Below, in pieces: positions 36,309-45,615 of a stretch of 64,000 bases of DNA. Position 1 is the first letter of the stretch; the number at the start of each line of letters is the position of its first letter. The notes below the pieces were generated by a model. It was not told where the DNA came from. It worked only from the letters and a program-made list of their open reading frames with translations, and searched no databases. The stretch lies in contig CAVXKY010000019.1 in the NCBI GenBank assembly GCA_963762425.1, positions 62,001 through 126,000 on the forward strand, read 5' to 3'. The DNA is from REEB95 sp963762425 (GTDB taxonomy: Bacteria > Pseudomonadota > Alphaproteobacteria > ATCC43930 > CGMCC-115725). A program made the position numbers and the translations under genes.

Positions 36309-36851
36309 CTATTTCCCCAGCGGCTTGGGGTTGTCGCTCAGGGTGTTGAGATAGGCGATGACGTCGGCCCGGTCCTTGGCCTTGGGGAAGCCGGCGAAGG
36401 TCATCTTGGTGCCCTTGGCGAAGGCCTGCGGATTGGTGAGCCAGGCGTTGAGATTGTCCACCGTCCAGGTGCCGCCCTTGGCCGCGAGCGCGTCGGAGAA
36501 GGAAAAGCCGCCGCGGCCATGCGCGATCTCGTCGCCGACGATGCCGTAGAGGTTGGGGCCGATGCGGTTGGGATCGCCCTTGGCGAAGGTGTGGCAGGTG
36601 GCGCAGACCTTGGCGTCGCTTTGGCCGTTGGTCACGCTCGCCGCCGCCAGCAGCGGGCCGATCGGCTCGGGCGCCGCGGGCGCGGCCGGCGCCGCCGCGA
36701 CCGGGCCCGAAGGCGCGGCGATCGCGATCTCGTAGGCGTTCTTCTCCAGCGGCTTGGGCTTGACCAGCGCGCTGGATATGAAGCCCGCGACGATGGCGAC
36801 GATCATGGACGCCAGGATGGCGCCGGCGATCTTGTTCATCTCGAAGGACAT
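36309..36851 (-). CDS. membrane-anchored cytochrome c (CycM-like)
   Basis: A 180-aa class I cytochrome c with an uncleaved N-terminal helix (MNKIAGAILASMIVAIVAGF) that anchors it on the periplasmic side. An Ala/Pro-rich linker follows. The haem site is CATCH, and the methionine ligand is in GTKMTFAGFPKAKDRADVI. CycM proteins carry electrons from the bc1 complex to terminal oxidases. The start MSFEMNKIAG at 36851 matches the family. It diverges from kdsB, an arrangement conserved in alphaproteobacteria. Confidence 0.92.
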   Translation of the reverse strand: MSFEMNKIAGAILASMIVAIVAGFISSALVKPKPLEKNAYEIAIAAPSGPVAAAPAAPAAPEPIGPLLAAASVTNGQSDAKVCATCHTFAKGDPNRIGPNLYGIVGDEIAHGRGGFSFSDALAAKGGTWTVDNLNAWLTNPQAFAKGTKMTFAGFPKAKDRADVIAYLNTLSDNPKPLGK

Positions 36852-36941
36852 GGAATCCCGACACCCCCAAAGCCGCCGCCGGAAATGCCGATTTCCGTAA
36901 GCCCGGCAACGCAATATGATCGACAGCCGGGCGCCGAATTC

Positions 36942-37750
36942 ATGCGGCATAACGCCGCAACGCCCGCCATCAAGGACTCCGCGACAGCGCCTGTGGACAA
37001 ATTCAACCCGATCGTCCTCATCCCCGCCCGCGCTGGCCTCGACCCGGCTGCCGGGCAAGCCGCTCGCCTTGATCGCGGGCGAGCCGATGATCGTCCATGT
37101 CTGGCGCCGGGCGATGGAAGCCGAGATCGGCCCGGTGGCGGTGGCCTGCGCCGAGCGCGAAATAGCCGCCGCGGTCGAGCGCGCCGGGGGCAAGGCCGTG
37201 CTCACCAGGCCCGGTCATCCGTCGGGCTCGGACCGGATCTTCGAGGCGCTCAAGAAACTCGATCCCGGAGGCCAAACACGACGTGGTGGTGAACGTGCAG
37301 GGCGATCTGCCGCTGCTCGATCCGGCCGCCATCAGGGCGGCGCTGTCGCCCTTGGCCGATCCCGCCTGCGAGATAGCCACGCTCTGCGCCGAGCTTGAGC
37401 CGGGCGAAATCGATGCTCCGAGCGTGGTCAAGGTGAAGGCGGAATTCCCGCCGGGCCAGAAAATCGCCCGCGCGCTGTCCTTCTCGCGCAAAGCCCTGTC
37501 GCCCGCCTGGCACCATATCGGGCTTTACGCCTACCGGCGGCGCGCGCTCGAACGCTTCGTCGGTTTGCCCCCGAGCGCCGCAGAGCAACGCGAAAATCTC
37601 GAGCAATGGCGCGCGCTCGACGCCGGCATGCGGATCGACGTGGCGCTCGTTGACGCGGTGCCGTTCGGCGTCGATACTCCGGCCGATCTCGAACGCGCCC
37701 GCGCGCTGTTCGCCCGAAGTCAAGCTCCCAAATCCCCCAAAGCCCCATGA
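36942..37750 (+). CDS. kdsB: CMP-KDO synthetase, two frameshifts
   Basis: Activates KDO with CTP for lipopolysaccharide inner-core synthesis. In order the pieces are FNPIVLIPAR, LASTRLPGKPLALIAGEPMI, GGKAVLTRPGHPSGSDRIFE, VVVNVQGDLPLLDPAAI and HHIGLYAYRRRALERFVGLP. An extra G near 37030 and another near 37269 separate them. Removing both gives 268 aa from ATG 36942, or 251 aa from GTG 36993, which is closer to the usual length. The stop overlaps pheA by ATGA. KdsB is essential in most Gram-negatives, so the breaks are probably sequence errors. Confidence 0.9.
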
Positions 37751-38630
37751 GCCGTCCAGAAAGAAAACCTCGCGCCGCATCGCCTTCCAGGGCTCGCCCG
37801 GGGCCTATTCCGACCTCGCCTGCCGGCATGTCTTCCCCGGCATGAAGACGCTCGCCTGCCCGGGCTTCGAGGACGTGATCGCGGCGGTGCGCCGGGGCCG
37901 CGCCGAGCTCGCCATGCTGCCGATCGAGAATTCGGTCGCCGGAAGGGTCGCCGACATCCACCATCTGCTGCCCGATTCGGGGCTTTACATCGTGGGCGAG
38001 CATTTCGAGCGCGTGCGGCACCAGCTGCTGGCGCTGCCCGGGGCCTCGCTCAAGACGCTCAAAACCGTGCGCAGCCACGTCCACGCCCTGTCGCAATGCC
38101 GCGGGCTGATCCGCCGGCTCAAGCTCAAAGCCGGTGGTTTCCGCCGACACCGCCGGGGCGGCGGCCGAGCTGGCCTCGAGCGGCGACACAGAGCGTGGCG
38201 GTGATCGCCTCTGCTCTCGCCGCCCGGATCTACGGCCTCAAGACAATCAAGAGGAATATCGAGGACGCGCGGCACAACACCACGAGGTTCCTTATCATGG
38301 CGCGGAAGCGCCAGGACGCCGCCCCATGACGGGCGGCTCACCGTCACCACCTTCGTCTTCAACGTCCGGAACGTGCCGGCGGCGCTCTACAAGGCGCTGG
38401 GCGGCTTCGCCACCAACGGCGTCAACATGACCAAGCTCGAAAGCTACATGGTCGGGGGCGAGTTCACCGCCACCCAGTTCTACGCCGACGTCGAGGGCCA
38501 CCCCCGCTCGCGCGCGCTGGGCCTGGCGCTGGAAGAGCTCGCCTTCGTCACCCGCAAGCTCAAAATACTCGGGGTTTATCGGGGCCATCCCTTCCGCGCC
38601 CGCGCCGCAAAAAAACTTAGGAAACCTTAA
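37747..38630 (+). CDS. pheA: prephenate dehydratase, four frameshifts
   Basis: Converts prephenate to phenylpyruvate in phenylalanine synthesis. The catalytic domain shows RIAFQGSPGAYSDLACRHVF, AMLPIENSVAGRVADIHHLL and KPVVSADTAGAAAELASSGD. The C-terminal ACT domain has TVTTFVFNVRNVPAALYKAL and the Phe-binding region GVNMTKLESYMVGG. A missing A near 37762 separates the ATG at 37747 from the body. Extra bases lie near 38130, 38191 and 38328. Repair gives 293 aa, the standard size. The start overlaps kdsB. Confidence 0.9.
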
Positions 38631-38645
38631 ACCGGAGCCCCGCCC

Positions 38646-38945
38646 ATGATCCTCGAAATCGCCCAGATCGACGTCAAACCCGGGCTCGAAGCCAAGTTCG
38701 AGCGCGGCGTGCGCGACGCCCTGCCGCTGTTCAAGGCGGCCAAGGGCTGCAAGGGAATGGAGCTGCGGCGTTCGGTCGAGCAGCCGCGCCGCTACCGCGT
38801 CATGATCCAGTGGGAGACGCTCGAGAACCACACGGTCGATTTCCGCGGCTCGGAGGATTTCAAGAAATGGCGGGCGCTGGTGGGCGAGACTTTCGAAAGC
38901 CCGCCCGCGGTCGAGCACGTCGCTCTCGCCTTCAAGGGCTTTTAA
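38646..38945 (+). CDS. antibiotic biosynthesis monooxygenase (ABM) domain protein
   Basis: A 99-aa single ABM-fold domain (dimeric alpha/beta barrel): ILEIAQIDVKPGLEAKFERG, KAAKGCKGMELRRSVEQPRR and VMIQWETLENHTVDFRGSED. Family members include small quinone or aldehyde oxidases, but most are uncharacterised. It starts 15 bases after pheA and overlaps the convergent nudC end by 14 bases. Confidence 0.88.
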   Translation: MILEIAQIDVKPGLEAKFERGVRDALPLFKAAKGCKGMELRRSVEQPRRYRVMIQWETLENHTVDFRGSEDFKKWRALVGETFESPPAVEHVALAFKGF

Positions 38946-39851
38946 GCCATTCCTCGATCAGCCGCCGCGCGATCGAATCCTTGCGCGGCAGGCGGAATTG
39001 GTCGTCGTCCGGATGATTCAGGATGAAATCGCGCGCGAACCAATGCGCCGCCTCGAGCTCATGGCCATCGAGGCGGATGTCGCGGGTGCGGGCGCGGGCG
39101 TAAAAGCCCAGCATCAGCGAGGACGGGAACGGCCAGGGCTGCGAGGAGTGATAGGCCACGTCCTCGACCGCGATGCCGGTTTCCTCGCGCACCTCGCGCG
39201 CCACCGCCTCCTCCAGGCTCTCGCCCGGCTCGACGAAGCCGGCCAATGTGGAATGCATGCCCGGCAGCCAGACGCGCTGGCGGCCCAACAGGCAATGGTC
39301 GCCGTCATGGACCAGCATGATGACCGCCGGATCGGTGCGCGGAAAATGCGTTGCGCCGCAGGCGGCGTTGGAGCAACGCCGCAGATGGCCGGCCTCCTCG
39401 GAGCCGGCTGGGATGGCCGCAAACCGCGCAGAAGCGGTGATGCGCATGCCAATAGAGAATTCCGCGCGCATAGGCCAGCAACGCGCCTTCCTCACGCGGC
39501 AATAACGGCCCGACCCGGCGCAGATCGACGAATTCGGCGCGGTCGTCGGCGCGGATATCCTGCAACGGATGTTCAAGCGCGGACAAATCGATGGCGAAAT
39601 AGGCCTGGGCGCCGGAAAGGCCCAAGAGCACGGTTTCGCTCTCGTCGATCCCCGGCGCCGCGATCTCCGGCGCGCGGCGGGCAAACCGCGCGGGGCTCCC
39701 CGCCTTGCGCGCCCACCACCAGGCTCTGGCCGCGCCAGACCGGCACGAAGCGGCTCGCCGCATGGGCGAGGCGCTCGGCCAGCCATTCCTGGTCCTTGCG
39801 GCGATGCGTGGCGCGGTCGAGGCCGCCGGTATAGAAATTGGCTTGCCGCAT
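38932..39851 (-). CDS. nudC: NADH pyrophosphatase / NAD-cap decapping Nudix hydrolase, two frameshifts
   Basis: Hydrolyses NADH and removes NAD caps from RNA. The start MRQANFYTGGLDRATHRRKD lies at 39851. The zinc ribbon is CAVCGHP...CSNAACG, and the Nudix box is GFVEPGESLEEAVAREVREE followed by TGI. SQPWPFPSSLMLGFYARA is the NudC-specific SQPWPFPxS motif. Extra bases near 39708 and near 39412 break it into three frames. Removing both gives 305 aa. It diverges from ffs. Confidence 0.92.
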
Positions 39852-39882
39852 TTTTCCAGTCTTTGATCGAATTCCAACGGCC

Positions 39883-39913
39883 TTGCGCCACTCATGGGGC
39901 GCCCTGTTATAGT
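39883..39913 (+). promoter_or_regulatory. candidate ffs promoter
   Basis: TATAGT at 39908-39913 is a good -10 hexamer ending 5 bases before the predicted SRP RNA 5' end. A weak -35 TTGCGC lies at 39883-39888 with a long 19-base spacer. The position relative to a stable RNA supports it; the -35 does not. Confidence 0.45.
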
Positions 39914-39918
39914 GGCAT

Positions 39919-40013
39919 GGGAGGCTGGCGGCGGACAGGCCCCTCGCCAACCCGGTCAGGTCCGGAAGGAAGCAGCCGTAACAAGTCCGGCCTGGGTCGG
40001 CGTTCAGCCTCCC
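39919..40013 (+). ncRNA. ffs: bacterial small signal recognition particle RNA (4.5S)
   Basis: RNA scaffold of the signal recognition particle, which binds Ffh and targets membrane proteins. The universally conserved apical part GGTCAGGTCCGGAAGGAAGC and AGCCGTAAC is present. The ends pair: GGGAGGCTG at the 5' side with CAGCCTCCC at the 3' side. The length of about 95 bases is typical. It lies between nudC and dnaX, as in many alphaproteobacteria. Confidence 0.95.
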
Positions 40014-40038
40014 ACCCTTAGGCTCCCGAGGAGGCGTG

Positions 40039-41784
40039 ATGAGCGAGTCGGGCGGCGCCTATCGCGTGCTCGCGCGCAAATACCGGCCGAGTACCTTCGC
40101 CGAATTGATCGGCCAGGAAGCGATGGTGCGCACCCTCGCCAATGCGATATCCACAGGCCGCATCGCCCACGCCTTCATCCTCACCGGCGTGCGCGGAGTC
40201 GGCAAGACCACCACCGCCCGCATCATCGCCCGCGCTCTCAACTGCACCGGACCCGATGGCAAGGGCGGGCCGACGGTCAATCCCTGCGGGGTGTGCGAGA
40301 ACTGCAAGGCCATAGCCGAGGACCGGCATGTCGACGTGCTGGAAATGGACGCGGCCTCGCGCACCGGCATCGACGACATCCGCGAATTGACCGACGGCGT
40401 GCGCTACAAGCCGGTTTTGGCGCGCTTCAAGATCTACATCATCGATGAAGTGCACATGCTGTCCAAGCCGGCCTTCAACGCGCTTGTTGAAGACGCTGGA
40501 GGAGCCGCCGCCCGACGTGAAATTCGTCTTCGCCACCACCGAGGTGCACAAGGTGCCGGTGACGGTGCTGTCGCGCTGCCAGCGCTTCTCCCTGCGCCGC
40601 GTGCCGGCCGACATATTGGCGGCGCATTACACGAAGACTCGCGGAGGCGGAGAAAGCCGCGGCGGACAAATCCGCCATCGCGCTGATCGCGCGCGCCGCC
40701 GACGGCTCGGTGCGCGACGGGCTGTCGCTGCTGGACCAGGCGATTTCGCTCGCCGGCGGCAACGTCACCGAGGATGTCGTGCGCGAGATGCTCGGCATCG
40801 CCGACCGCGGCTTGTCCTTCGACCTGCTCGAAACCGTGTTCAAGGGCGATGCCGCCGGCGCCTTGAAGCAGATGGGGTCGCTCTACGAGGGCGGCGCCGA
40901 TCCGGCCATGGTGCTCCAGGAACTGCTGGAGCTGGTTTATTTCCTGACCCGGCTCAAGCTCGCGCCCGATCTGGGCGAGGATCCCGGCGTCGAGGGCGAG
41001 CGCGGCCGCGGCCTGCCGCTGGCGCAGAAACTCGGCATGGCCGAGTTGGCGCGGGCCTGGCAGATGCTGCTGAAGGGCCTGGGCGAGGTCCAGAACGCGC
41101 CCTCGCCCTTGCAGGCGGCGGAAATGGTGCTGGTGCGGCTGGCCTATGCCGCTGATCTCCCCGCCCCGGCCGATCTCATCAAGTCGCTCGAAACCGCGGC
41201 CGTCCATTCCCCCGGGCCGGCGCCCAGCTCACCACCAGGCCCGCGGGTGAGCGCCAATCCTCGCGCCGGAGCGCCGCTCGAAGGAGCATCCAGCGCCGCG
41301 CCCCGGATGCAGCCGCGCGAGGCCCCCGCCCCCGCCACGCTTGAGCCGCAAAGCTTTCTCGACGTGATCAAACTGTTCGAGCAGCATCGCGAGGCGCTGC
41401 TGCGCTCGCATCTCTATAACGACGTGCACCTGGTGCATTTCGAGCCGGGACGGATCGAGCTCCGGCCCGAGCCGACGGCGCCGCGCGACCTGCCCAATCG
41501 GCTGGGCCAGATGCTGAGCCAATGGACCGGGCAGCGCTGGGTGGTGAGCGTCTCGGGCGAGCGCGGCGAGCCGAGCCTGCGCGAACAGACGGAATCGCAC
41601 AGCCACGACCTGAAAGTGGAGGCGGCGGCCGATCCGCTGGTGCGCGCCGTGCTCGAGGCTTTCCCCGGCGCGCGTATCGAAACGGTGCGTGAAAAAAGCG
41701 GAACCGCCGGTTCCGGCGGAGGACGGCGAGGAAGAAGCCGAAACCGGCGCCGAGGATTTGGATGAGGACGGCGCTTTCCTATGA
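40039..41784 (+). CDS. dnaX: DNA polymerase III subunit tau/gamma, three frameshifts
   Basis: Clamp-loader ATPase and polymerase organiser. ATG 40039 follows GAGGAGG. RVLARKYRPSTFAELIGQEA, Walker A GVRGVGKTTTARI, the zinc cysteines CGVCENC, IYIIDEVHMLS and LSRCQRF are visible. Extra bases near 40487 (in LLKTLEEPP) and 40636 (in YTKIAEAEK) break the ATPase domain. A third at the A-run 41692-41697 separates the body from an acidic tail (EDGEEEAETGAEDLDEDGAF). That tail ends at 41784, overlapping ebfC by ATGA. Removing all three gives 580 aa. Confidence 0.93.
41692..41715 (+). promoter_or_regulatory. A6 run and hairpin near dnaX 3' end (possible slippage site)
   Basis: Six consecutive A bases (41692-41697) followed by G make an A-AAA-AAG heptamer. 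One base later comes a 7-bp perfect stem, CGGAACC (41699-41705) and GGTTCCG (41709-41715), with a 3-base loop. In the genome as given, the body frame stops at 41765 after a short basic tail. The +1 frame gives the acidic tail whose stop couples to ebfC. An assembly error, or slippage of polymerase on the A-run, would both explain it. In E. coli dnaX the same heptamer directs -1 frameshifting; here the useful frame is +1. Confidence 0.4.
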
Positions 41785-42104
41785 GCAATTTGGTGCAAAT
41801 GTTGAAGCAGGCGCAGCAGATGCAGGCGCGCATGACCGAGATGCAGGCCAAGCTCGCCGAGATCGAGGTCACCGGAACCGCAGGCGGCGGCATGGTGCAG
41901 GTGACGCTCAACGGCAAGGGCGAGGTGAAGAAGCTCAAGCTCGACAAATCCGCGGTTGACCCCAACGAGACCGAGGTGCTGGAAGATTTGATCCTCGCCG
42001 CCTTCAACGACGCCAAGGCGCGGGCCGACCGGCTCGCCGCCGAGGAGATGGAGAAGCTCACCGGCGGGCTGAAGCTGCCGCCGGGGATGAAGCTGCCGTT
42101 TTAG
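41781..42104 (+). CDS. ebfC: YbaB/EbfC nucleoid-associated protein
   Basis: Small dimeric DNA-binding protein, 107 aa. MSNLVQMLKQAQQMQARMTE and VTGTAGGGMVQVTLNGKGEV are the family signature. The C-terminus GLKLPPGMKLPF is also typical. It lies between dnaX and recR as in most bacteria, with an ATGA overlap to dnaX. Confidence 0.95.
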   Translation: MSNLVQMLKQAQQMQARMTEMQAKLAEIEVTGTAGGGMVQVTLNGKGEVKKLKLDKSAVDPNETEVLEDLILAAFNDAKARADRLAAEEMEKLTGGLKLPPGMKLPF

Positions 42105-42170
42105 CTGTCAGCCATCGGCTCTCCGCTGTCGGCAAAGCCGATTGTTGCCGACGGCCGATAGCTGATAGCT
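42103..42170. repeat. palindromic repeat between ebfC and recR
   Basis: AGCTGTCAGCCATCGGC at the left pairs with GCCGATAGCTGATAGCT at the right with two mismatches. The inner GCTGTCGGCAA and TTGCCGACGGC also pair, so the 68 bases can fold into one long hairpin. It fills the whole spacer between two co-oriented genes. The left arm overlaps the ebfC stop. Confidence 0.7.
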
Positions 42171-42177
42171 TGCGTTC

Positions 42178-42771
42178 ATGCTCGAACTCGACCGGCTGAT
42201 CCAGCTGCTCGCCAAACTGCCGGGCCTCGGACCGCGCTCGGCACGGCGCGCGGCGCTTTACCTGATCAAGCGGCGCGAAAGCGTGATGGAGCCTTTGGCC
42301 GTGGCGTTGAAAGAGGCCGCCGCGCATATCCATCCCTGCTCGGTCTGCGGCAATCTCGACACCTCCGACCCCTGTTCCCTATGCCGCGATCCAAGGCGCG
42401 ACCAGGGCACGATCTGCGTCGTGGAGGACGTAGCCGATCTCTGGGCGATCGAACGCTCGGCTTCGTTTAAGGGCGTCTATCACGTGCTGGGCGGCACGCT
42501 TTCGGCGCTGGACGGCATCGGGCCGGAAGACCTCAAGATCGAGGCGCTGGCGGAACGCGTCACCCGGACCAAGGCGCGCGAGGTGATCCTGGCGATGAAC
42601 GCCAATGTCGAGGGCCAGACCACCGCGCATTACATCGCCGATCGCCTGGCGGATTCGGGCGCGCTGATCTCGCGCCTGGCGCATGGCGTTCCGGTCGGCG
42701 GAGAGCTCGATTATCTCGACGAAGGCACGCTCACCGCGGCGCTCAAATCGCGCGCGCCACTGAAGGATTAG
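42178..42771 (+). CDS. recR: recombination protein RecR
   Basis: Part of the RecFOR pathway that loads RecA at gaps. The 197-aa protein has the helix-hairpin-helix LLAKLPGLGPRSARRAALYL, the zinc finger CSVCGNLDTSDPCSLC, and the Toprim domain (ICVVEDVADLWAIE, HVLGGTLSALDGIGPEDL, ILAMNANVEGQTTAHYI). Confidence 0.96.
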   Translation: MLELDRLIQLLAKLPGLGPRSARRAALYLIKRRESVMEPLAVALKEAAAHIHPCSVCGNLDTSDPCSLCRDPRRDQGTICVVEDVADLWAIERSASFKGVYHVLGGTLSALDGIGPEDLKIEALAERVTRTKAREVILAMNANVEGQTTAHYIADRLADSGALISRLAHGVPVGGELDYLDEGTLTAALKSRAPLKD

Positions 42772-44049
42772 CTATTCGCCGATGAGACGCGGGCGCTGCG
42801 GAGCAGTGGGCGGGGTTTCGACCTCTTCCGCCTCGCCTTCGATGGTCTCTTCGAGCCGGCGAACCTCGTAGGCCGGCAGGCTCGCCGGCAGCGGCTTCTT
42901 TGCCTGGACGCCGAGCTTGCCGAGCTTGCGGGCGCGCGACAGAACATTCCGGTTCACCGACCGGGCAAAGTCAGCGAAGGCGTTGGAAGCGGTCTCGATG
43001 CCCTTGCCGAGCTTGACCGCGATTTCGAGCGCGACGCGAACGCTGTCGAGCAAATCGCCAGCGGTTTCCACGATACGATCCTGATTCTCGGCCTGGCGCT
43101 GGCGGCGGATGTCGCCCGCGGCGAAGGCTACGATGGCGTGGAGCGTGCCAGGCCCCGCCGGGATGATTCCTTGATCTTGCGCCTTGCGGCGGAAATCCGG
43201 ATCGGCGTGGCACAGCTTATCGAGCGTGATTTCGCTCGGCAGGTACATCACGCTCAGCATGCGCGCGATCTCGCCACCACGCCCGGCATCGCGGAAAGTG
43301 GCATGCACCGCGCCCTGATAGTCTTTCGACGCCAGCGCCCGCAGATGCTGGTTCATCGTGGAAGCCAGACCACGATAGGCGGCCGCTTCCGCCTCTTTGC
43401 CCTCGGCTTCGGCGATGTCGAGCACTGCCTTCGATGCCTTGCAGTCGATCACCAGCACGGTATCGCCGGGCAGAAACACCACCGCATCGGGCCGTAAGCG
43501 CTGGCCCGCCGCCTCACCCGGCGCGTGAAATTGCAGCACATAGTCGCGGCCTTCCTCGAGCGCGAAGGATTTGAGCGTATTGGCGAGACCGATTTCGGCG
43601 ATCTGTCCGGCGCCGCCGGGGCTCGACAAGGCGCGCATCACCGTATCGAGCGTCTTGCCCTTGTCCTGCATCTGGCTGTTGAGAGCGGCCACCGCAGCAT
43701 CGAGCTTGACCGCGTGATCGACCAGCGGTTTGGCCAGCTCCTTAAGCCGCGCCTCGGATTCTTTCCTGGTTTCGGTGTTTTCGCGCTTGTGGTCCTCCAA
43801 AAGCTTGGAGGACAGATCGAGCGCGGTCTTATGCATCGCCGCCTGCGCCGCTTGCAGGCTTTCCCGGCGCAGGGTCTCGAAATCGCCCCGGCGGTTTTCC
43901 GCCTCGCTGAGCTTCTCGCGCGCGACATCCAGCTCGCGCTCGGCCGCGTGTTGGGCCCTGATTGCCGAGTCGCGGGCGCGGAACAGGACGATCAGGCCCA
44001 GAAACGAAGCGGCCAGGAGCGCCGTCAATACGATCAATGCGATAACCAT
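42772..44049 (-). CDS. rmuC: DNA recombination protein RmuC
   Basis: A 425-aa protein with an N-terminal membrane helix (VIALIVLTALLAASFLGLIV), a long coiled coil (residues about 28-125) and a nuclease-like RmuC domain. That domain has GAGQIAEIGLANTLKSFAL, DAVVFLPGDTVLVIDCKASK and SVMYLPSEITLDK. RmuC limits inversions at repeats. It converges with recR, its stop directly following the recR stop. Confidence 0.93.
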   Translation of the reverse strand: MVIALIVLTALLAASFLGLIVLFRARDSAIRAQHAAERELDVAREKLSEAENRRGDFETLRRESLQAAQAAMHKTALDLSSKLLEDHKRENTETRKESEARLKELAKPLVDHAVKLDAAVAALNSQMQDKGKTLDTVMRALSSPGGAGQIAEIGLANTLKSFALEEGRDYVLQFHAPGEAAGQRLRPDAVVFLPGDTVLVIDCKASKAVLDIAEAEGKEAEAAAYRGLASTMNQHLRALASKDYQGAVHATFRDAGRGGEIARMLSVMYLPSEITLDKLCHADPDFRRKAQDQGIIPAGPGTLHAIVAFAAGDIRRQRQAENQDRIVETAGDLLDSVRVALEIAVKLGKGIETASNAFADFARSVNRNVLSRARKLGKLGVQAKKPLPASLPAYEVRRLEETIEGEAEEVETPPTAPQRPRLIGE

Positions 44050-44128
44050 GCTGGCATCTTATCCCAAGCGCCCACCCCGCCGCTAACCCGTTGACGAGCC
44101 GGGTTTCAGGCCCTACCTAAGAATAATC

Positions 44129-44653
44129 ATGGCCGCTCTTCCCATCCTCACCGCGCCCGACCCGCGCCTGAAGAAAAAGTCCTTGCCGGTCAAGGCGGTG
44201 GACAACCGCGTGCGCCGGCTGATGTCCGACATGGTCCAGAGCATGTACGAGTCCAACGGCATCGGGCTGTCCGCGCCGCAGGTGGGCGTGCTGGAACGCG
44301 TCATCGTGGTCGATTGCGCGCGCGAGGGCGAAAAGCCGCAGCCGATGAAGATCGCCAATCCCGAAATCCTGTGGGCGTCGGACGAGACCATGGTGTGCAG
44401 CGAAGGCTGCCTCTCCCTGCCCGAGCAATATGCCGACGTGACAAGGCCATCCGCGATCCGGCTGCGATACCTCGACGAGCAGAACGAAATCCGCGAGATC
44501 GAGGCCAAGGGCCTGCTCGCCACCTGCATCCAGCACGAGATGGACCATCTCGAAGGCGTGCTCTTTGTCGATCATATTTCCGCTCTGAAGCGCAGCATCA
44601 TCCTGCGCAAGCTCTCCAAGTTGAAGCGCCAGAACACCCCGGTCCCGGCCTGA
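44129..44653 (+). CDS. def: peptide deformylase
   Basis: Removes formyl from nascent N-termini. The 174-aa protein has all three motifs: GIGLSAPQVG, EGCLSLP and QHEMDHLEG, which supply the catalytic Glu and the Cys/His/His metal ligands. It leads the def-fmt-truA operon and diverges from rmuC. Confidence 0.96.
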   Translation: MAALPILTAPDPRLKKKSLPVKAVDNRVRRLMSDMVQSMYESNGIGLSAPQVGVLERVIVVDCAREGEKPQPMKIANPEILWASDETMVCSEGCLSLPEQYADVTRPSAIRLRYLDEQNEIREIEAKGLLATCIQHEMDHLEGVLFVDHISALKRSIILRKLSKLKRQNTPVPA

Positions 44654-44670
44654 GGGGGCCAACGCCCTCC

Positions 44671-45615
44671 ATGACCAAGCTGCGCCTTGCCTTCCTGGGC
44701 ACGCCGGTTTTCGCGGCCACCATCCTCGAGGCCTTGCTCGCGGCCGGGCATGACATCGCTTGCGTCTATTGCCAGCCCGCGCGCCCGGCCGGACGTCGCG
44801 GTCTCCAATTGCAACCTTCGCCGGTGCAGGAACTGGCCGAGCGCAAGGGGCTGAAGGTCGAGACGCCTTCGCGGCTGGGCGCGGACGAGGCGGCGCGCTT
44901 GGCCGCTCTCAAGCTCGACGCCGCGGTGGTGGTGGCCTATGGCCTGATCCTGCCCAAGCCGATCCTGGCCGCACCAAGGTTGGGCTGCATCAATGTCCAT
45001 GCCTCGCTGCTGCCGCGCTGGCGGGGCGCGGCGCCGATTGAACGGGCGATCCAGGCCGGCGACCATAAGACCGGCATCTCGATCATGCAAATGGAGGAAG
45101 GCCTGGATACCGGCCCGGTCTATCTCACCGAGCGCGTGCCCATCGGCGCCAAGACGACTTCCGGCGAACTTCACAAGCTCCTGGCCGAACGCGGAGCGGC
45201 GCTGCTGCTCAAGGCGCTGGACGGGATATCCGCCGGGACGCTCAAATCCCGGCCGCAACCCGCCCAGGGCATGACATATGCCAAGAAGCTCAAGCGCGAG
45301 GAGGGCGATATCGACTGGCGCAAGCCCGCCGCGGAATTGGAGCGCGCGATCCGCGCCTTCGACCCCTTTCCCGGCTGTTATTTCACCTTCAAGGATGAGC
45401 GCATCCGCGTGCTGGCGGCCGAAACCGCCGAGAATACAAAACCGGCCCCGCCCGGCACGGTGCTGGACGGGAATCTGACGATTGCCTGCGGCCAAGGCGC
45501 GCTCCGGCCGATGCGGCTGCAACGCGCCGGGCGCGCCGCGCTCGAACCCTCCGCTTTTCTGCGCGGCTTCGCCATTCCCCCAGGCACGATCCTGCCATGC
45601 CCCGCTACAAGCTGA
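44671..45615 (+). CDS. fmt: methionyl-tRNA formyltransferase
   Basis: Formylates initiator Met-tRNA using 10-formyl-THF, the reverse partner of def. The 314-aa protein has RLAFLGTPVFAATILEALLA, the folate-binding HASLLPRWRGAAPIERAI with catalytic N/H residues, and MQMEEGLDTGPVYL. The C-terminal tRNA-binding domain includes NLTIACGQGALRPMRLQRAG. It overlaps truA by 19 bases. Confidence 0.95.
   Translation: MTKLRLAFLGTPVFAATILEALLAAGHDIACVYCQPARPAGRRGLQLQPSPVQELAERKGLKVETPSRLGADEAARLAALKLDAAVVVAYGLILPKPILAAPRLGCINVHASLLPRWRGAAPIERAIQAGDHKTGISIMQMEEGLDTGPVYLTERVPIGAKTTSGELHKLLAERGAALLLKALDGISAGTLKSRPQPAQGMTYAKKLKREEGDIDWRKPAAELERAIRAFDPFPGCYFTFKDERIRVLAAETAENTKPAPPGTVLDGNLTIACGQGALRPMRLQRAGRAALEPSAFLRGFAIPPGTILPCPATS

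Noticed and set aside
34788..38630. fumC, kdsB and pheA as true pseudogenes
   Set aside because: All conserved motifs are intact on both sides of each break, the shifts are single bases, and neighbouring essential genes show the same damage; decay would not leave everything else perfect.
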